A DNA stretch of 64,000 nucleotides from DATHAP01 sp963762865 (GCA_963762865.1 CAVXNC010000003.1:1-64000), one strand, 5' to 3'; shown: positions 8,625 to 17,647, numbered from the stretch's first letter. Notes: generated from the letters alone by a model not told the origin. Made by a program: numbers and translations.

Positions 8625-9185
8625 TCAGGAGAAGTCGACGGTCGGGGCTGAGCGCACCTGCTCGTCCTCGACCTCGAAGTACTCCTCCTTGTGGAAGCCG
8701 AAGATGCCGGCGACAACGTTGGAGGGGACCGACTCGACCCGGGTGTTCAGGGCGCGGACGTTGGCGTTGTAGAACCGGCGGCCGGCGGCGATCCGGTCCT
8801 CGGTCTCGGTCAGCTCACGCTGCAGCTCGAGGAAGTTCGTGCTCGCCTTGAGGTCCGGATAGGCCTCGGCGACCGCGAAGAGGCGGCCCAGCGCCTGCCC
8901 GAGGATCCCCTCCTGCTGTGCCTGCTGCGCGGGGGACGAGCCGGGCGCCGCGGCCTGGGCACGTGCCCGCGTGACGGCGTCGAAGACCTCGCGCTCGTGC
9001 GTCGCGTAGCCCTTGACAGTCTCGACCAGGTTGGGGATCAGGTCGTGTCGCCGCTTGAGCTCGACGTCGATCTGTCGCCAGGACTCCTGGACGAGGTTCC
9101 GCTGGCGGACGAAGCGGTTGTACGAGACGGCGACCGCGATCGCCAGCACCACCACGACCCCGAGGACGATCCACAGGACGGTCAT
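8625..9185 (-). CDS. lemA: LemA family protein
   Basis: A 186-residue LemA-family protein: one N-terminal membrane helix (VLWIVLGVVVVLAIAVAVSY) followed by a helical bundle. Typical signatures are NRFVRQRNLVQESWRQIDVE, RRHDLIPNLVETVKGYA and EVFDAVTRARAQA, and near the end ENRIAAGRRFYN-like sequence (EDRIAAGRRFYNANVRALN). The molecular role of LemA proteins is not settled. The ATG at 9185 overlaps the stop of the upstream gene as ATGA, which fixes the start and implies translational coupling. Confidence 0.92.
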   Translation of the reverse strand: MTVLWIVLGVVVVLAIAVAVSYNRFVRQRNLVQESWRQIDVELKRRHDLIPNLVETVKGYATHEREVFDAVTRARAQAAAPGSSPAQQAQQEGILGQALGRLFAVAEAYPDLKASTNFLELQRELTETEDRIAAGRRFYNANVRALNTRVESVPSNVVAGIFGFHKEEYFEVEDEQVRSAPTVDFS

Positions 9186-9889
9186 GAGGCCGGATCGTAT
9201 CCACCGGAGAGCCCCGCGTCCCGCCACACGAAAGACGGGATGCCGTCGATCACCCGGTCGAGCACGGCGCAGGTGCGCACGACGTCGGCGGGCTCGAGGC
9301 GGCCGTCCCGCCAGGCGATCAGGTGCCCCGCCTGCAGCCGGAAGGACGGCACCGTGTCGTCGGGCAGCCCGACGAGGTAGTCCATCGTGCGCGGCGGCAG
9401 CACGTCACTGGCCAGCTTGGCGTTGCGCGCGCGGACCCGGAAGCGCCGGTTGAAGTCCTCGCTCTCCAGGTCGATGTCGCTCGCCATGCCCGCGGCGCCG
9501 GCCGCCCGGGTGAGGAGGTTCTCGGGCAGGACCGACACGACGCCGAGCGCGGTCGGCAGCGGCACGACGCAGACCGCGTAGCGGTGCGTCGTGGTGCGGC
9601 GGCCCTTCGAGGTGTTGGTGTGGGTCTGGTAGCTGTAGTCGAAGGCCACGAAGCCCCGGCCGGACTCCTGGCCGGACAGGACGCTGCGCGCCCGCCGGTT
9701 GTCGCCTTCCCCGAACGGCTCGCCCGGCCAGGCATCCACCAGCGACGGGTCCTCGCCGTCGTACCGCCAGGCGCGACCGAGGGCATAGGCCAGCACCCGG
9801 TCGCGCCGCTTCTGCTCCAGGTGGAAGCCCACGACGGCGATCACCACGACGACGACCACGCCGAGGGCGAAGAGCACCATCACGCTCAC
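9182..9889 (-). CDS. hypothetical membrane-anchored protein upstream of lemA
   Basis: A 235-residue protein with an N-terminal transmembrane helix (MVLFALGVVVVVVIAVVGF) and a cytoplasmic domain whose layout resembles DUF3137-type proteins often encoded beside lemA. Visible blocks are SGRGFVAFDYSYQT and DFNRRFRVRARNAKLASDVL. No catalytic motif is evident. The GTG at 9889 follows pyrE by 9 bp and the stop overlaps the lemA start, so pyrE, this gene, lemA and the peptidase read as one leftward unit. Confidence 0.72.
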   Translation of the reverse strand: MSVMVLFALGVVVVVVIAVVGFHLEQKRRDRVLAYALGRAWRYDGEDPSLVDAWPGEPFGEGDNRRARSVLSGQESGRGFVAFDYSYQTHTNTSKGRRTTTHRYAVCVVPLPTALGVVSVLPENLLTRAAGAAGMASDIDLESEDFNRRFRVRARNAKLASDVLPPRTMDYLVGLPDDTVPSFRLQAGHLIAWRDGRLEPADVVRTCAVLDRVIDGIPSFVWRDAGLSGGYDPAS

Positions 9890-9898
9890 GGCAGCGCC

Positions 9899-10453
9899 TC
9901 AGGCCAGGCCGAGGTCCGCGAGGTCGTACGCCGCGAGGTACTCGAGTCCCTGGTCGCGCACGGCCCGGGCCGCGCCCCGCTCGACGACCACGGCCACCCC
10001 GACCACCTCGGCACCGGCCTCGCGAAGGGCGTCGACCGCCGTCAGGACCGACCCTCCGGTGGTGGACGTGTCCTCGACGGCGAGGACCCGGCGGCCCGCG
10101 ACGTCGGGGCCCTCGATGCGCCGTTGCAGGCCGTGCGCCTTGCCTTCCTTGCGGACCACGAAGGCGTCCAGCCGGCGACCGCGGGCGGCCGCGGCGTGCA
10201 GCATCGCGGCCGCGACCGGGTCGGCGCCGAGCGTGAGCCCACCGACCGCGTCGAAGTCCAGGCCCGCGGTCGTGTCGAGCATGACCTCGCCGACCAGTGG
10301 CGCGGCCGCGGCGTCGAGGGTCACCCGGCGGAGGTCGACGTACCAGTCGGCCTCCCGGCCGGACGAGAGGACCACCCGGCCGTGCACGACCGCCTTCTGC
10401 TTGATCTCGTCGGCCAGCCGGCTGCGCGCGTCCGCTTCGGTGCTCGTGCTCAT
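9899..10453 (-). CDS. pyrE: orotate phosphoribosyltransferase
   Basis: Converts orotate and PRPP to orotidine 5'-phosphate in de novo pyrimidine synthesis. The 184-residue protein has the type I phosphoribosyltransferase PRPP loop VLAVEDTSTTGGSVLTAVDA near residue 125, the N-terminal SSGREADWYVDLRRVTLD segment and the FVVRKEGKAHG flexible-loop region (Arg-Lys). Length and order match bacterial PyrE. The ATG at 10453 follows TAGGCT by seven bases, so the mRNA is probably leaderless. The gene is divergent from a hydrolase gene with only 29 bp between starts. Confidence 0.93.
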   Translation of the reverse strand: MSTSTEADARSRLADEIKQKAVVHGRVVLSSGREADWYVDLRRVTLDAAAAPLVGEVMLDTTAGLDFDAVGGLTLGADPVAAAMLHAAAARGRRLDAFVVRKEGKAHGLQRRIEGPDVAGRRVLAVEDTSTTGGSVLTAVDALREAGAEVVGVAVVVERGAARAVRDQGLEYLAAYDLADLGLA

Positions 10454-10460
10454 GCGTTCG

Positions 10461-10475
10461 AGCCTAGGGCAGGCT
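10461..10475. promoter_or_regulatory. closely spaced divergent leaderless promoters (pyrE and hydrolase)
   Basis: The minus strand carries TAGGCT (complement of 10461-10466) seven bases before the pyrE ATG. The plus strand carries CAGGCT at 10470-10475 seven bases before the GTG at 10483. The 29-bp gap leaves no ribosome-binding sites. The plus-strand box is weaker because it lacks the initial T. Confidence 0.5.
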
Positions 10476-10482
10476 GTGCGGG

Positions 10483-11214
10483 GTGACCGTCGACGCGCCC
10501 GTCACCGTCCTGGCGCACAGCCCGCTCGTCGGGCCGGCGTCGTGGGGCGCCTTGCCGGAGGTGCTGCGCGCCCGCGGCCAGGACGTGGTCGTCGTCGACG
10601 TGACTGATGACGACCGGGCCCCCTACGCCAGCCGGTACGTCGCCCGGGCCGCCCTGCAGGTGCGCGACGCGGTGGGTGCCACACCCGTCGTGCTCGTCGG
10701 CCACTCGGGGGCGGGCTACCTGCTGCCGCTGCTCGGTGCCGCCCGGCGTGCCCTGCGCAGCCCCGTGGCGGCGTACGTCTTCTGCGACGCCGGCCTGCCA
10801 CCCGCCCGCCCGATGTCCCGCCTCGACCTGCTGGCGCTCGAGATGACACCCGAAGACGTCCGTGACTTCACCGCGCACCTCGACTCTGGCGGCCGCTACC
10901 CGGACTGGACCGACGACGACCTGCGCGAGCTGGTGCCCGAGGACGAGGTGCGGGCGGCGCTGGTCGCGTCGCTGCGGCCGCGGGCAGCCGACTTCTACCG
11001 CGAGCAGCTGCCGGTCGCGCCGGACTGGCCGGACGCACCGTGCGGCTTCGTGCAGCTGTCGGCGGGCTACGACCAGCCCGCGCGGTCGGCGGCGTCTCGC
11101 GGCTGGCCGGTCGTCACCGCCGAGCCCGCGGGCATCGCCGGTGGGCACTTCGCGCCGTGCGTCGAGCCGGAGCGGGTGGCAGGTCTGCTCGCCGAGGTCC
11201 GCGGCCAGCTCTAG
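10483..11214 (+). CDS. alpha/beta-hydrolase
   Basis: A 243-residue cytoplasmic alpha/beta-hydrolase of unknown substrate. The nucleophile elbow is PVVLVGHSGAGYLLPLLG (Ser in GHSGAG). The oxyanion region near the N-terminus reads VLAHSPLVGPASWG, and a plausible catalytic His is in GGHFAPCVEPE near the C-terminus. The GTG start is set by the leaderless-type promoter shared with pyrE. The gene converges on a small leftward gene, with stops overlapping around 11211-11214. Confidence 0.85.
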   Translation: MTVDAPVTVLAHSPLVGPASWGALPEVLRARGQDVVVVDVTDDDRAPYASRYVARAALQVRDAVGATPVVLVGHSGAGYLLPLLGAARRALRSPVAAYVFCDAGLPPARPMSRLDLLALEMTPEDVRDFTAHLDSGGRYPDWTDDDLRELVPEDEVRAALVASLRPRAADFYREQLPVAPDWPDAPCGFVQLSAGYDQPARSAASRGWPVVTAEPAGIAGGHFAPCVEPERVAGLLAEVRGQL

Positions 11215-11477
11215 CCAGGCAGGCCCCCGCTCACCTCGGCGGTGCATGCGTCACCGAGCACGTTCTCCCTGCGGATCGCCGCGACCTGGCCGAGCGTGGC
11301 GTACGACGAGACGTAGGCATCGACGATCAGGGCCTGGACCTCGTGGTCGCTGGTGCACTTCTCTGCCAGTGCGCGTCCCATGCCCGACGCGATCCTGCCG
11401 AACACGCCCACCACCTTGAGTGGCACCAGCCCGGTCAGCATCACGCGGGAGGCGATGCGCTGGCGCCAGGGGATCAC
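11211..11477 (-). CDS. small hypothetical protein
   Basis: An 88-residue protein of unknown function starting at a GTG preceded by a strong ribosome-binding site (AAGGAGG, 5-6 bases upstream). It contains a short amphipathic or hydrophobic N-terminal helix (RVMLTGLVPLKVVGVFGRIA), two cysteines and an acidic middle part. The frame is open further upstream, but that sequence reads as Arg/Ser-rich noise, so the strong ribosome-binding site decides the start. Its stop overlaps that of the convergent hydrolase gene. Confidence 0.6.
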   Translation of the reverse strand: MIPWRQRIASRVMLTGLVPLKVVGVFGRIASGMGRALAEKCTSDHEVQALIVDAYVSSYATLGQVAAIRRENVLGDACTAEVSGGLPG

Positions 11478-11595
11478 GCCCCTCCTTCCGGCTCGCTCCC
11501 AGCCCGCGCCGGTCGTACGCGACCACCCGGTACGTTGCGGCGAGGGACGGCAGGCACCAGACGGTCCAGCGCGCGCAGCTGCGGGTCGTCCATGC

Positions 11596-12615
11596 TCAGC
11601 CGGCGAGTCGGTGGTGCTCGGCGAGGATGCGCGCCTCCTTGTCGGGGTCGATGCCGTGCGGGTCGAGGTAGCGGCGCGGGGGCTGTGCCGGCTGAACGCC
11701 GCCCGCCTCCTGCAGCCAGGTCCAGGTGTCATGCACCGTCTCGGTGACCGGGCGGCTGCGCAGCCCGAGCCGCTCGGCCTCGGCGGTGTCGGAGTCCCAC
11801 ACGTGGTCGGCCTCCTGGCCCGGCGGCATCCACAGCGGCAGCTCGGTCCACGGCTCGACCTCGTGCGCGAGCAGCAGGTCGTCGGCGACCCAGGTCAGGG
11901 TCGCACCGGAGCCGGTGGCGGTGACGCAGTCGGCGAGCCAGCTGCCCATCGTCGCGTTGCCGCGCGGCCCGGTCGCGTTGACGGTGCCGCCGGTCCCGGC
12001 CAGCGCGGCGTCGAGCATGAAGGCGGCGAGGTCGCGAGCGTCGACCAGCTGCATGGGCACGTCGGGGTCGCCGGGGGCGAGCACCTCGCCGCCGCGCGCG
12101 ATGCGGGTGAGCCACCACGGCAGGCGACCGACGTTCTCGTGCGGTCCGATGATCAGGCCGGAGCGCACGACGAGCGCGCGGTCGCCGAACGTCTCGGTCA
12201 CGGCTCGCTCGCAGCCGGCCTTGAGCTTGCCGTAGTCGCCGTCGTCCGGCCCGGCGTCGGACGGACAGTCCTGTCCGGGCGCGTTGTCCGGAGTGGTCGC
12301 GACCGGCCACGTCGTGGTCGCCGACATGCTCGAGACGTACGCGTAGAAGGCGCCCGAGTCGCGGAGCACGGCCGCCGAGCGGCCGACGACCTCGGGGACG
12401 AAGCCGCAGGTGTCGACCACGGCGTCGAACTCCCGGCCGGCTAGCCGCGCCAGGTCATCGTCGGACGAGCGGTCGCCGCGCACCGCCTCGACACCGTCGA
12501 CATCCGCGTCGCTGAGGCCGCGGTTGAAGGTCGTGACGGAGTCGCCGCGGCGCAACGCCTCCTCGGCCGTGGCCCGCCCGAGGAAGGAGGAGCCACCGAT
12601 GATCAGCAGTCGCAT
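11596..12615 (-). CDS. NAD-dependent epimerase/dehydratase family protein
   Basis: A 339-residue extended short-chain dehydrogenase. The Rossmann motif is MRLLIIGGSSFLGRATAEEA at the very N-terminus, followed by a FNRGLSD specificity loop of the type seen in reductases and RNA-binding CSP41-like epimerases. The active-site region is DYGKLKAGCERAV with Tyr-x-x-x-Lys. The substrate is unknown. The ATG at 12615 is six bases after CAGGGT. The frame is open far upstream, but the MRLLIIGG start is unambiguous because the nucleotide-binding strand must be N-terminal. Confidence 0.88.
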   Translation of the reverse strand: MRLLIIGGSSFLGRATAEEALRRGDSVTTFNRGLSDADVDGVEAVRGDRSSDDDLARLAGREFDAVVDTCGFVPEVVGRSAAVLRDSGAFYAYVSSMSATTTWPVATTPDNAPGQDCPSDAGPDDGDYGKLKAGCERAVTETFGDRALVVRSGLIIGPHENVGRLPWWLTRIARGGEVLAPGDPDVPMQLVDARDLAAFMLDAALAGTGGTVNATGPRGNATMGSWLADCVTATGSGATLTWVADDLLLAHEVEPWTELPLWMPPGQEADHVWDSDTAEAERLGLRSRPVTETVHDTWTWLQEAGGVQPAQPPRRYLDPHGIDPDKEARILAEHHRLAG

Positions 12616-12671
12616 GCCACGACCCTGACGGTCTCGAGCCCCGAGCGCCAGGGTCGTTCGCTGCGGGCTGA

Positions 12672-13445
12672 TCAGCCGCGCGGCCGGACCAGCAGCCTCC
12701 AGATAACGATGAGCAGCACCGCGGCGCCCACCACTGGCAGCAGCCGCTTGAGGACGGGAACACCGGCCGCGTCGAGCAGGTCCACGGCGTCGTCGTTGGT
12801 CGCCGGGACGCGCCGCAGCGGCGGCGGCGGCCTGGTGGCCTGCGGCCTGGGCGACGAGGTCGCCGCGGCCACGTCCTTCGCGGCGGCCGCCGACTGCTCC
12901 CCCGGTGCCGCGCCGCTGGCGGCGGGTGCCGCCGGGGCGCCCGCCGCCGGCTCGGGCGCGCTCGTCGCCGCCGTGGGTGCCGCCGCCTGAGCCGCCACCC
13001 CACCGGCGCCGAGCTCCTCCGCGAGGCAGTCGGCGAACTTGCCGACCAGCTTGTTGCCGACCTCGACCATCACGCCGCGGCCGAACTGCGCGGGCCTGCC
13101 GGTGATCTGCAGGTCCGTCGTCACGATGACGTCGGTCGTCTGACCGCTGCCGGTCAGGACAGCGGTGATCGTCGCGTCCGCCGTGCCGGGGCCTCGCGCC
13201 TCGTTGGCCGAGGCCTCGATGACGGCCTTGCGGGCGGCCTCGTCCTTCTCGGTGAACTTCGCCGTGCCCGTGTAGGTGACCTGGATCGGTCCCACCTTCA
13301 CCTTGACCCTGCCCTCGATGGTCTCCCCGTCGTACGACTCGACTGTCGCCCCCGGCATGCACGGCGCGATCCGCTCGACATCGAGCAGCACGTCCCACGC
13401 CTGCGCGACGGGAACGGGCACCGTGAACTGGTGCTCGAGCTGCAT
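12672..13445 (-). CDS. SRPBCC family protein, CoxG-like, with C-terminal membrane anchor
   Basis: A 257-residue protein whose first 150 residues are a CoxG-type START/SRPBCC domain: QFTVPVPVAQAWDVLLDVER, then IAPCMPGATVESYDG and GRVKVKVGPIQVTYTGTAKF. A long Ala/Pro-rich linker follows, and then a C-terminal hydrophobic helix (PVVGAAVLLIVIWRLLV). CoxG of Afipia anchors carbon monoxide dehydrogenase to the membrane. No CO dehydrogenase genes are next to this copy, so its partner is unknown. The ATG at 13445 has a GGGGGGT ribosome-binding site. Confidence 0.85.
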   Translation of the reverse strand: MQLEHQFTVPVPVAQAWDVLLDVERIAPCMPGATVESYDGETIEGRVKVKVGPIQVTYTGTAKFTEKDEAARKAVIEASANEARGPGTADATITAVLTGSGQTTDVIVTTDLQITGRPAQFGRGVMVEVGNKLVGKFADCLAEELGAGGVAAQAAAPTAATSAPEPAAGAPAAPAASGAAPGEQSAAAAKDVAAATSSPRPQATRPPPPLRRVPATNDDAVDLLDAAGVPVLKRLLPVVGAAVLLIVIWRLLVRPRG

Positions 13446-13649
13446 CTGGTTACCCCCCAGCTGCTGCGGCCAGGGCTCTCCCGATGAGAACCCGTGCCTG
13501 CTGCTCACGGTAGTCGGCCGTCGGCCGTTGAGATCACTAATCGCGATCATGCCTCCACCGCGCGGCTGCTGGTCAGGACAGGCCATGGACAGCCCCGCAC
13601 CCGAGGCCTAGCGTCGCGGGCACTCGGTGTCTCCAGTGGGGTGGTTGGC

Positions 13650-15599
13650 GTGCGCCCAGCAGCAGTCCTGGTCGTCCCGGCCACCCTCGTCCCGCTGCTG
13701 CTCGTGCCGCTTGCCGGCGGCGCCGCCGCGACTGGGACGCAGGAGCGCACATCGGTCGTGGTGCGCGGCCTCGCGGTCGCAGCCGCCCGCGTCCAGGTGG
13801 GCGACCTGGCGGTCCGGCACCGACTGCCGATCGTTGACGGGTTCTCGGCCCGAGTGTCGGCCGGCCAGGCGCAGGCGCTGCGGCGGATCCCCGGCGTCCG
13901 GGTGGACGCCGTCCGCACGGTGTCCGTCGCCGACACGGCGACCGACAGCGACTTCGGTGCGCTGCTGGCCCGCCAGACCTTCTCCGTGACCGGCGTCGGC
14001 GTCGGCATCTGCGTCGTCGACACCGGCATCGACGCGGGTCACGAGCAGATCGCTCCGCGCAGCGTCACCTTCCGCGACTTCATCGGCGGCTCCGCGACGG
14101 CGTACGACGACCACGGGCACGGCACACACGTCGCGTCGATCGCAGCCGGCGACGGGAACTCCATCACCGGTGGGTCGTCGGCGGGCGCGGCCGCGCACAT
14201 CGGGGTCGCGCCGGGCGCCTCGCTGTACGCCGCCAAGGTGCTCGACGCGGGCGGCTCGGGGCCGGACGACGGGGTCATGGCAGGCATCCAGTGGTGCGCC
14301 GCGCAGCCGGGCGTCCGGGTGATCTCGATGAGCCTTGGTGACAGTGTCCCCTCGGACGGCGCCGACCCGATGAGCGGCGCGGTCGACGCCGCCACCGCGG
14401 CCGGCAAGGTCGTCGTGGTGGCGGCCGGCAACGCGGGCGACGCCCCGAGCACGATCCCGTCTCCGGGCGCGGCCCGGACGGCTGTCACGGTCGGCGCTGT
14501 GAGCGACTGGTCCGCGCCCGCCGGTGCCGACTACCAGGATGCGGGCATCGCGCTGGCCCCGTTCTCGTCCCGAGGGCCGATCCTGAACCCGGGTGGCTCC
14601 TACGCCAAGCCGGACGTCACCGCCCCCGGCGTCACCGTCTCGGCCGCCGACGCCGGGACGACCAGCGGCTACGTCGCGATGTCCGGCACGTCGATGGCCA
14701 CGCCGTACGTCGCGGGGGTCGCCGCGCTCACGCTGCAGGCAGCCCCTGCGGCCTCACCGGCGGCCGTGAAGGCCGCCATCGAGTCGACCGCCCGGGACCG
14801 TGGCCCGGCGGGCAAGGACGACGAGTGGGGATCTGGTCTCGTCGACGCCGAGGCCGCTGTCCAGGCTGCGTCGGGCACCACCAACACGGTGACGACCGGC
14901 TACCCGACGGCGTCGCGGATCAGCGGTTCGGTGCCGACCGGCGGGTCCACCACCGTCGCGGTCCCGGTGACGGCGACCGGCGTGCCGCTCGCGGTGACGC
15001 TGACCATCACCAGCGGCAGCCAGAGCTGCCTCCTGTACTGGCCGGGGCAGGGTTGCGCGTGGCCGGGCGAGTGGAGCCCGGACCTCGACGCCGAGCTGCG
15101 CAGCCCGTCGGGCGCGGTCGTCGCGACCAGCTCGTGCGCGCTGTCCGGCTGGCTCTGCACCGCGGTCGGCCGGCAGGAGACGCTGCTGGTGCAGTCGCCG
15201 GTCGCGGGCACCTACTCGCTACGGGTCCTCGCATGGAACGGCGGCCCCGGCGGCACGTTCGCCGCCGACGTGTCGGCCGGACCTGTCGCCGGGTCGGGCG
15301 GGTCGCCCCCGGCACCGGCCAACAACCCGCCCGTCGTCGGCGCCGGACCGGACCAGGCCCTGGTGCTGCCGAGGGGCGCCAAGACGGTGAGCGTGGCGCT
15401 GACCGGCACCGCGACCGACAGCGACGGCTCGATCGTCAGCCGCCAGTGGACGCAGGGCTCGAGCACGACCGTGCTCAGCACCTCGTCGACCCTGAGCAGG
15501 ACGCTGGGCCCGGGGACGTACGACTTCACCTTCCGCGCGACCGACGACGGCGGGGCGAGCGCGAGCGACACGGTCCGGGTGACGGTGAAACGGAAGTGA
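13650..15599 (+). CDS. secreted subtilisin-like serine protease (S8) with PKD-type C-terminal domain
   Basis: Exported endopeptidase of about 649 residues. A hydrophobic signal (VLVVPATLVPLLLVPLAGGA) is followed by an inhibitor-like propeptide. The S8 catalytic triad is Asp in GICVVDTGIDAGHE, His in DDHGHGTHVASIAAG and Ser in MSGTSMATPYVAGVAAL. After about residue 430 comes a beta-rich domain with a Cys pair (QSCLLYWPGQGCAW). A C-terminal PKD-like module follows, with TGTATDSDGSIVSRQWT and the closing TYDFTFRATDDGG. The GTG at 13650 is preferred because it begins directly before the signal helix. A TAGCGT box at 13609-13614 would give a short leader. Confidence 0.88.
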   Translation: MRPAAVLVVPATLVPLLLVPLAGGAAATGTQERTSVVVRGLAVAAARVQVGDLAVRHRLPIVDGFSARVSAGQAQALRRIPGVRVDAVRTVSVADTATDSDFGALLARQTFSVTGVGVGICVVDTGIDAGHEQIAPRSVTFRDFIGGSATAYDDHGHGTHVASIAAGDGNSITGGSSAGAAAHIGVAPGASLYAAKVLDAGGSGPDDGVMAGIQWCAAQPGVRVISMSLGDSVPSDGADPMSGAVDAATAAGKVVVVAAGNAGDAPSTIPSPGAARTAVTVGAVSDWSAPAGADYQDAGIALAPFSSRGPILNPGGSYAKPDVTAPGVTVSAADAGTTSGYVAMSGTSMATPYVAGVAALTLQAAPAASPAAVKAAIESTARDRGPAGKDDEWGSGLVDAEAAVQAASGTTNTVTTGYPTASRISGSVPTGGSTTVAVPVTATGVPLAVTLTITSGSQSCLLYWPGQGCAWPGEWSPDLDAELRSPSGAVVATSSCALSGWLCTAVGRQETLLVQSPVAGTYSLRVLAWNGGPGGTFAADVSAGPVAGSGGSPPAPANNPPVVGAGPDQALVLPRGAKTVSVALTGTATDSDGSIVSRQWTQGSSTTVLSTSSTLSRTLGPGTYDFTFRATDDGGASASDTVRVTVKRK

Positions 15600-15610
15600 C
15601 TCTGCCCGCC

Positions 15611-15616
15611 TAGGGT
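15611..15616 (+). promoter_or_regulatory. leaderless -10 box of aminotransferase gene
   Basis: TAGGGT ends six bases before the GTG at 15623, placing the likely transcription start on the initiation codon. Confidence 0.55.
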
Positions 15617-15622
15617 CGAGGG

Positions 15623-16780
15623 GTGACCAGACAGGGCACCGCTCGCCGGCTCGACGGGCTCGGCACCACGATCTTCGCCGAGATGTCCGCGCTCGCGCTG
15701 GCCACCGGGTCGGTGAACCTCGGCCAGGGCTTCCCGGACACCGACGGCCCGTCCGAGGTGTCCGAGGCTGCTGTCCGGGCGATCCGCGACGGGGTGAACC
15801 AGTACCCGCCGGGTCCCGGCTTCCCCGACCTCCGGCTGGCAGTCGCCGAGCACCAGAAGCGGTTCTACGCGATCGACCTCGACCCCGACACCGAGGTCGT
15901 CGTCACGACCGGCGCGACCGAGGCGATCGCCGCTGCGCTGCTGGGACTGGTGGACCCCGGCGACGAGGTGGTGGCCCTCGAGCCGTTCTACGACTCCTAC
16001 ACCGCGTGCATCCAGCTGGCCGGGGGTGTCCGGGTCCCGGTGACACTGCGCGCGCCGGACTTCCGGCTCGACGTCGACCGGCTGCGGGCAGCGGTCACCG
16101 ACCGCACCCGGTTGATCCTGCTGAACACGCCGCACAACCCCACCGGGACCGTGCTCACCGAGGCCGAGCTGGCGGCGGTGGCCGACCTGGCTGTGGAGCG
16201 CGACCTCGTCGTGGTGACCGACGAGGTCTACGAGCACATGAGCTACGAGACGCCGCACCGGCCGCTCGCGACCTTCCCCGGCATGGCCGAGCGGACGCTG
16301 ACGATCAGCTCGGGAGGCAAGACCTTCTCGTTCACCGGGTGGAAGGTCGGCTGGGCGACCGGGCCCGCCTACCTGGTGCGGGCGGTGCTGATGGCCAAGC
16401 AGTTCATGACCTTCGTCTCCGGCGCACCGTTGCAGCCGGCAATCGCGGCCGGGCTGCGGCTGCCGGACGACTACTTCGTCGGGCTGCGCGACGGGTTGCG
16501 GGCCAAGCGGGACCGGCTGGTCGACGGGCTGCGGAGCGCCGGCTTCGCGACGTACGTCCCGCAAGGCACCTACTTCGTGACGGCCGACGTGCGACCGCTC
16601 GGCTACGACGACGGCCTGGCCTTCTGCCGCGACCTCCCGCACCGGGTAGGTGTGGTCGCCATCCCGCACCAGGTGTTCTACGACGACGTCGAGGCGGGCC
16701 GGCCGCTGGTGCGCTTCGCCTTCTGCAAGCGCGACGAGGTGCTCGACGAGGCGGTCAGCCGGCTCGCTCGGCTGAGCTGA
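15623..16780 (+). CDS. class I/II PLP-dependent aminotransferase
   Basis: A 385-residue fold-type I aminotransferase of the DapC/YbdL/kynurenine-aminotransferase group. Visible are the PLP phosphate region VVVTTGATEAIAAALLGL, LLNTPHNPTGTVL with the conserved Asn-Pro-Thr, VVTDEVYEHMSYE with Asp-x-x-Tyr, and the Schiff-base lysine in ISSGGKTFSFTGWKVGWATG. The terminal Arg that binds the substrate carboxylate is in LVRFAFCKRD. Actinobacterial relatives are annotated as N-succinyldiaminopimelate aminotransferase, but substrate assignment by sequence alone is unsafe. The neighbours give no pathway hint. Confidence 0.9.
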   Translation: MTRQGTARRLDGLGTTIFAEMSALALATGSVNLGQGFPDTDGPSEVSEAAVRAIRDGVNQYPPGPGFPDLRLAVAEHQKRFYAIDLDPDTEVVVTTGATEAIAAALLGLVDPGDEVVALEPFYDSYTACIQLAGGVRVPVTLRAPDFRLDVDRLRAAVTDRTRLILLNTPHNPTGTVLTEAELAAVADLAVERDLVVVTDEVYEHMSYETPHRPLATFPGMAERTLTISSGGKTFSFTGWKVGWATGPAYLVRAVLMAKQFMTFVSGAPLQPAIAAGLRLPDDYFVGLRDGLRAKRDRLVDGLRSAGFATYVPQGTYFVTADVRPLGYDDGLAFCRDLPHRVGVVAIPHQVFYDDVEAGRPLVRFAFCKRDEVLDEAVSRLARLS

Positions 16781-17597
16781 CCTCCGGCACGTCGGGCACC
16801 TCGGGCCGGCGGGTGCCCGGGCGGCGCCCGCGCTGGCGCAGCTGGCGCAAGACCCCGCTCCAGGCGCGCTGCGGCAGGTGCCGGGCGAGCGCGACGATGG
16901 TCTTGTACTGGGCGCCGGGCACATGGACGACGACGCCGCGGGCAAGAGCGGCGAACGCGCCGTCGACGACCTCCTCGGCGTCCAGCCAGAGCCAGTCCGG
17001 GGTGCGACGCATGTCGACGCCGGCCCGCTCGTGGAGCTCGGTCTGCGTGTAGCCGGGGCAGAGCGCCAGGACGCGCACGCCGGTGCCGGCGAGGTCACCA
17101 GCCAGGCCCTGGGTGAAGCTCGTGACCCACGCCTTGGCGGCGCTGTAGGTGCTCTGGGGAAGGAAGCCGGCGACCGACGAGACGTTGATGACCGCGCCGT
17201 GGCGGCGCTCGAGCATGCCGGGGACCGCGGCACGGGTGAGCCGGAGGACGGCCCGGACGAGGACCCGCAGCATGCGCTCCTCGTCGTCGATGTCGCCGGT
17301 CACGAACCGCTTGTGCACCGTGAAGCCGGCATTGTTGACCAGGACGTCGACCGGGCGGTCCCGGTCGGCCAGTCGCGCCTCGACACGTCGGCAGCCGTCG
17401 TCCTCGGCGAGGTCGGCGGCCAGCACCTCGACCGCGACGCCGTTCGCGGCGCGGAGCTCGGTGGCCAGCGCCTCCAGCCGGGCCTGGTCGCGGGAGACGA
17501 GGACGAGGTCGTAGCGGTCCTTGGCGAGGCGGCGGACGAAGGCGTTGCCGATGCCGGCTGTCGCGCCGGTGACGAGTGCGGTGCTCACCTGATCCAT
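16755..17597 (-). CDS. short-chain dehydrogenase/reductase
   Basis: A 280-residue classical SDR. The cofactor motif is TALVTGATAGIGNAFVRRLA, followed by NNAGFTVHK, the catalytic Ser in INVSSVAGFLPQ and Tyr-x-x-x-Lys in YSAAKAWVTSFTQGLA. The Arg after the first strands (VSRDQARLE) suggests NADP(H). The substrate is unknown. The C-terminal 30 residues (LRQLRQRGRRPGTRRPE) are basic and overlap the convergent aminotransferase gene by 26 bp. Confidence 0.88.
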   Translation of the reverse strand: MDQVSTALVTGATAGIGNAFVRRLAKDRYDLVLVSRDQARLEALATELRAANGVAVEVLAADLAEDDGCRRVEARLADRDRPVDVLVNNAGFTVHKRFVTGDIDDEERMLRVLVRAVLRLTRAAVPGMLERRHGAVINVSSVAGFLPQSTYSAAKAWVTSFTQGLAGDLAGTGVRVLALCPGYTQTELHERAGVDMRRTPDWLWLDAEEVVDGAFAALARGVVVHVPGAQYKTIVALARHLPQRAWSGVLRQLRQRGRRPGTRRPEVPDVPEVSSAERAG

Positions 17598-17608
17598 CCT
17601 CGCAAACG

Positions 17609-17647
17609 CGCCGGACCCCCATCCCGGTGCGGGGTGGGGGTCCGGCG
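17609..17647 (-). terminator. GC-rich hairpin downstream of tauE-type gene
   Basis: A 12-bp perfect inverted repeat, CGCCGGACCCCC (17609-17620) and its complement (17636-17647), flanks a 15-base loop. It sits between the stop of the TauE gene and the start of the SDR gene, both leftward, and would end transcription of the former. There is no T-run, as is usual in high-GC actinobacteria. Confidence 0.7.

Noticed and set aside
12672..13445. CoxG assignment as evidence for a carbon monoxide dehydrogenase locus
   Set aside because: No coxSML-type genes or maturation genes are nearby, so only the SRPBCC/CoxG-like fold is claimed.
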